This document shows, piece after piece, positions 5,753-8,482 of a DNA stretch of 8,482 nucleotides; position 1 is the stretch's first letter, and each line of letters begins with the position of its first letter. The notes beneath the pieces are model-generated. The model was not told the DNA's origin and ran no database searches. It was given only the letters and a program-made list of their open reading frames with translations. The stretch is from Bacteroidales bacterium. GTDB taxonomy: Bacteria > Bacteroidota > Bacteroidia > Bacteroidales > UBA1556. A program made the translations under genes and the position numbers. The stretch covers positions 4,956-13,437 of the forward strand of contig JAOZSY010000053.1 of the NCBI GenBank assembly GCA_029939445.1, given 5' to 3'.

Positions 5753-7543
5753 TTAACCATTCATTGTGTTAAGAAATTCTTCATTATCTTTTGTATATTT
5801 TATCTTATCTCTCAAGAACTCCATTGATTCAACAGGAGTCATATCAGCAAGGTGATTTCTAAGAATCCATAAACGCTGAATATTTTCTTTGCTAAGAAGT
5901 AAATCATCACGACGTGTTGATGAATTCACAATATCAATAGCAGGGTATATTCTCTTATTAGATAATTTACGATCCAATTGTAATTCCATATTACCAGTAC
6001 CTTTAAATTCTTCAAAGATAACCTCATCCATTTTAGAACCAGTTTCGGTAAGAGCAGTAGCAATAATCGTAAGTGAGCCACCATGCTCAATCTGACGTGC
6101 AGCACCAAAGAATCTTTTAGGCTTTTGAAGTGCAGTAGCTTCCACACCACCAGAAAGAACTTTTCCTGATGAAGGAGATACTGTATTATAAGCACGAGCA
6201 AGACGAGTTATAGAGTCAAGTAATATAACTACATCATGTCCACTCTCTGTCATACGTTTAGCTTTTTCCAAAACTAGGTTTGCTATTTTTACGTGCTTTT
6301 CAGCAGGTTGGTCAAAGGTAGAAGCGATAACTTCTGCATTTACACTACGCTGCATATCAGTAACCTCCTCAGGACGTTCGTCAATAAGCAATATTATAAG
6401 GAATGCTTCAGGGTGATTTGCTGCAATAGCATTTGCAATCTCTTTAAGTAAAACAGTTTTACCGGTTTTAGGTTGCGCTACAATAAGTCCACGTTGACCT
6501 TTTCCAATAGGAGCGAAGATGTCTATTAATCGAGTAGATATACTTTCATCTTTATGCCCTGTAAGGTTAAATTTTTCTTCTGGGAAAAGTGGAGTTAAGA
6601 AATCAAAAGGAATTCTATCGCGAACATCTTCAGGATTTTTACCATTAATCTTGTCAACCTTAATCAGTGGAAAATATTTTTCATCTTCTTTTGGAGGACG
6701 AATAGTACCTTTTACTGTATCACCAGTTTTAAGACCAAAAAGTTTGATCTGTGATTGTGATACATAAATATCATCTGGAGAATTTAAGTAATTATAATCT
6801 GAAGATCTTAAAAATCCATAACCATCAGGCATCATTTCTAATACACCATGGCTAGAGCTAACACCTTCGTATTCACTAAGGTAAGTAGCTATTTTTGGAT
6901 TAGGTTTTTTCTCTTGAATATTATTTGATTTTTCAGGTCTTGGATTTGGACGCTCAGCTCTTTCAGCTCGCTCTGGACGAGAACTTCTGTCGTTACGTGG
7001 AGCTGGTTTAGCTCTGTCGGTACGACTGTTGTCTCTATTTTCAGGACGAGGACGTGGAGTGTATTTTTTCTCTTGAGTATTTACAGTCTGAGAACGTTCT
7101 TTTCTTTCACTAGTAGTATTAGTATCTCTACTTATAGGTTGGCTAGGTTTTTCAACATCCTCTGTTTTATTCTCTTTTTCAATATTACTACTTTGTTCTG
7201 CAGCTTTATTTTCCCTTAGAGGTTTTCTTTCTTCTTTTGGCTTATCGCTTGGAGTAGGAGGAGGAGTTGTTTTTTCTTTTGACTTAGAAAATAAGTCTTT
7301 GTTCTTACTATCTTCAGAAGAAAACTGTGGTGCCGGAGCAACTCTTCTACGTCTTCTTTTCTGACTAGTTTCTTTTTCTTCTGCTTCTACAGTTGCCGCA
7401 CTGGGATTTGCAGCTTGCTGATCAAGTATGGCTAGTATTAGCTCTTCTTTGCGCACATTTGTAATACGCTTTACTTCTAATTCAGCAGCAATTTCACGAA
7501 GCTCAGGAAGCTTTGTTACTTTGAGTGTTTCTAATTCGTACAT
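5753..7543 (-). CDS. rho: Transcription termination factor Rho with long disordered insert
   Basis: A 596-residue Rho, against about 419 in E. coli; hexameric RNA-dependent ATPase that releases transcripts. The N-terminal helical domain spans about 1-45 (LPELREIAAELEV). Residues about 50-218 are low-complexity, rich in Arg, Lys, Glu, Pro, Asn and Ser, with RRRRR (63-67) and ERAERAERPNPRPE (191-204). The primary RNA-binding domain follows (DGYGFLRS, 240-247; PDDIYVSQSQI, 256-266). The ATPase core has Walker A QPKTGKT (357-363), DERPEEVTDMQR (388-399), Walker B VVILLDS (438-444), Q-loop SGGVEATALQKPKRFFGAAR (464-483), GTGNMEL (515-521) and arginines R531 and R544 at the finger positions. It looks fully active. 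Long N-terminal inserts are typical of Bacteroidota Rho, and the disordered region of Bacteroides Rho has been reported to drive condensation. Transcribed alone from the promoter at 7677-7708. Confidence 0.98.
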   Translation of the reverse strand: MYELETLKVTKLPELREIAAELEVKRITNVRKEELILAILDQQAANPSAATVEAEEKETSQKRRRRRVAPAPQFSSEDSKNKDLFSKSKEKTTPPPTPSDKPKEERKPLRENKAAEQSSNIEKENKTEDVEKPSQPISRDTNTTSERKERSQTVNTQEKKYTPRPRPENRDNSRTDRAKPAPRNDRSSRPERAERAERPNPRPEKSNNIQEKKPNPKIATYLSEYEGVSSSHGVLEMMPDGYGFLRSSDYNYLNSPDDIYVSQSQIKLFGLKTGDTVKGTIRPPKEDEKYFPLIKVDKINGKNPEDVRDRIPFDFLTPLFPEEKFNLTGHKDESISTRLIDIFAPIGKGQRGLIVAQPKTGKTVLLKEIANAIAANHPEAFLIILLIDERPEEVTDMQRSVNAEVIASTFDQPAEKHVKIANLVLEKAKRMTESGHDVVILLDSITRLARAYNTVSPSSGKVLSGGVEATALQKPKRFFGAARQIEHGGSLTIIATALTETGSKMDEVIFEEFKGTGNMELQLDRKLSNKRIYPAIDIVNSSTRRDDLLLSKENIQRLWILRNHLADMTPVESMEFLRDKIKYTKDNEEFLNTMNG

Positions 7544-7676
7544 TAAATTGTATAATTTTTGTTTGATATATTTTATGGAAATAGATAAGCTAGAATTAAG
7601 CTATCTTATTTGTTTGTATAATCTTAATGGATATATTAATATGAATTACTATTATCAGTTTTTAAATAATAGAAGG
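7544..7676 (-). promoter_or_regulatory. Long C-rich, G-poor leader of rho
   Basis: If the promoter at 7677-7708 is used, rho has a leader of about 125 bases. Read as RNA, 7670-7544 contains about 15 C and 6 G by hand count, an imbalance of the kind associated with Rho loading. It holds a weak hairpin (AGATAAGCT/AGCTATCT, 7583-7591 with 7599-7606, one bulged base). No ATG occurs on the sense strand, so there is no ATG-started leader peptide. Autoregulation by Rho is known in E. coli; here it is an inference. Confidence 0.4.
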
Positions 7677-7708
7677 CAAAGATAATGATTTTTTCTATCT
7701 ATAGTCAA
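7677..7708 (-). promoter_or_regulatory. Putative rho promoter
   Basis: On the minus strand TATCTTTG (7677-7684) fits TAnnTTTG exactly and TTG (7706-7708) sits 21 bases upstream. The -7 octamer is identical to that of the DnaB-like gene's promoter. The -33 TTG overlaps a perfect seven-base AT inverted repeat (AATATTT 7707-7713, AAATATT 7718-7724). Confidence 0.55.
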
Positions 7709-7744
7709 TATTTCTTAAAATATTCTCATTATTTAACATACTAT

Positions 7745-7770
7745 ATCATATGATTAATATCAATTGATAT
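7745..7770. repeat. Two adjacent AT palindromes upstream of rho
   Basis: ATCATATGAT (7745-7754) and ATATCAATTGATAT (7757-7770) are perfect palindromes of 10 and 14 bases, two bases apart. A third, TTCTTA-T-TAAGAA, lies at 7785-7797. They occupy the gap between the GWxTD stop and the rho promoter. They could be protein-binding sites, part of a 3' untranslated region, or chance in AT-rich DNA. No T-tract makes any of them a clear terminator for the GWxTD gene. Confidence 0.45.
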
Positions 7771-7832
7771 GTAATAATGGATGATTCTTATTAAGAAACC
7801 TATAATTCAATAACTATTTTGTACATAGTATT

Positions 7833-8482
7833 CTACCTTCGCCAAACCTCAATGGCTTTATTCCATGATGGTTTATACTCTTCGCTACGTTGCATTATGT
7901 ACAAATTATCAGTAAATGGATTATCAACCTTATAGAAATTAAAAACTAAAGCATTGTCATTCTTATAATTGCCATATTTCCATGTTTCCATATTGCCATT
8001 TCTATAAACAACGTCTGCAGGACCGTAGATAATGAATATCATTCCTCTATCAGTCATCCAGCCTTCACGGTCGGCAGCAAAACTTATATTAGAATTCTGA
8101 ACACGATTATAATAAAGCTTTATCATATTCTTAGCTCTTTTTTCATCTCCAGATATGTTTATCCAAAAGTCTTCTACAGCTTTTTTCTTATTTTTTGAAT
8201 TATAAAGCGTCTTAAACTCTTTACTGCTCGAAATATACCTTAGTGGCATTATCATTTGCATAGGAGTTGTAATATAAGGATAGTCATTGGTAAACCTATA
8301 TAATGTATAACCTGCAGTTTCTTCATCATTATTATAGAAATGATAAAAACCTTGATCGCTTAGTTGCAAAGGATTGCTCTCTCCGTTTTGCATAGGTAGT
8401 TTATGTAAAGTATCTGCTATAAGTCCTTCTATTTTATTTGTATTGTTAACCATTGGTGGCTTCGGAATTCTAATATTTGGTT
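7833..8482 (-). CDS. GWxTD-domain protein, C-terminal part (runs off the window)
   Basis: The last 215 residues of a protein with the GWxTD domain, a Bacteroidota-associated domain of unknown function usually found in larger secreted or envelope proteins. Visible features are FWINISGDEKRAKNMIKLYYNRV (about 105-127 of the visible part), GWMTDRGMIFIIYGPAD (140-156), ETWKYGNY (165-172) and a C-terminal EVWRR. The frame has no stop up to base 8482 (the codons before the ATG at 8451-8453 read PNIRIPKPP), so that ATG is internal and the real start, with any signal peptide, is beyond the window. It is followed by rho in the same direction after 289 bases, with a promoter between, so the two are probably separate transcription units. 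Confidence 0.9.
   Translation of the reverse strand, partial: PNIRIPKPPMVNNTNKIEGLIADTLHKLPMQNGESNPLQLSDQGFYHFYNNDEETAGYTLYRFTNDYPYITTPMQMIMPLRYISSSKEFKTLYNSKNKKKAVEDFWINISGDEKRAKNMIKLYYNRVQNSNISFAADREGWMTDRGMIFIIYGPADVVYRNGNMETWKYGNYKNDNALVFNFYKVDNPFTDNLYIMQRSEEYKPSWNKAIEVWRR

Noticed and set aside
5889..6767. Open frames of 68-91 codons within rho (5889-6095 +, 5926-6201 -, 6519-6767 +)
   Set aside because: They overlap the conserved Rho ATPase and RNA-binding coding sequence in other frames and match no family.
7428..7685. Plus-strand open frame of 85 codons across the rho start and leader
   Set aside because: It is antisense to the rho N-terminus, then runs through AT-rich leader sequence; no motif and no promoter support.
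8451..8453. ATG as the true start of the GWxTD gene
   Set aside because: The frame stays open to the window edge and GWxTD proteins normally have a longer N-terminal part, so this is probably an internal methionine.

Overview
The window is AT-rich (about one third G+C by eye) and looks like chromosomal DNA from a member of the Bacteroidota, probably close to Bacteroidales. Four things point there: a Rho factor with a very long, charged, low-complexity insert between its N-terminal helical domain and its RNA-binding domain; a GWxTD-domain protein; a DUF2148 ferredoxin-like protein next to aroQ; and several upstream sites matching the Bacteroidota promoter consensus (TTG, 17-23 bases, TAnnTTTG) with no Shine-Dalgarno sequences. 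The species cannot be named from this window.

Layout from left to right. Bases 1-358 hold no gene, but contain two nearly identical 68-base repeats at a 138-base period; their cores are far richer in G+C than the surroundings. Bases 359-3929 are all on the minus strand. Read in the direction of transcription they are a degenerate DnaB-like ATPase, a strong intrinsic terminator, a DUF2148 protein, aroQ (type II 3-dehydroquinase), an integral membrane protein and an ABC ATPase. The last three genes are packed together (2-base gap, then an ATGA overlap). A divergent promoter region follows, then a plus-strand pair: a YebC/TACO1-family gene and a class IV PLP aminotransferase. These converge on rho (minus strand), with a strong hairpin between them whose T-tract faces rho. 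Upstream of rho come a leader of about 125 bases, a promoter match and a cluster of AT palindromes. The window ends inside a minus-strand GWxTD gene whose N-terminus lies beyond the right edge.

Most of the content is housekeeping: chorismate pathway (aroQ), translation or expression control (yebC), transcription termination (rho) and PLP chemistry. No defence system, mobile-element gene, tRNA or rRNA is visible. The parts most worth a second look are the GC-rich repeat pair, which may extend past the left edge; the DnaB-like protein, which has lost the N-terminal domain, the arginine finger and DNA-contact residues; the terminator hairpin sitting almost on the start codon of the DUF2148 gene; and the C-rich, G-poor leader of rho, which fits Rho autoregulation.
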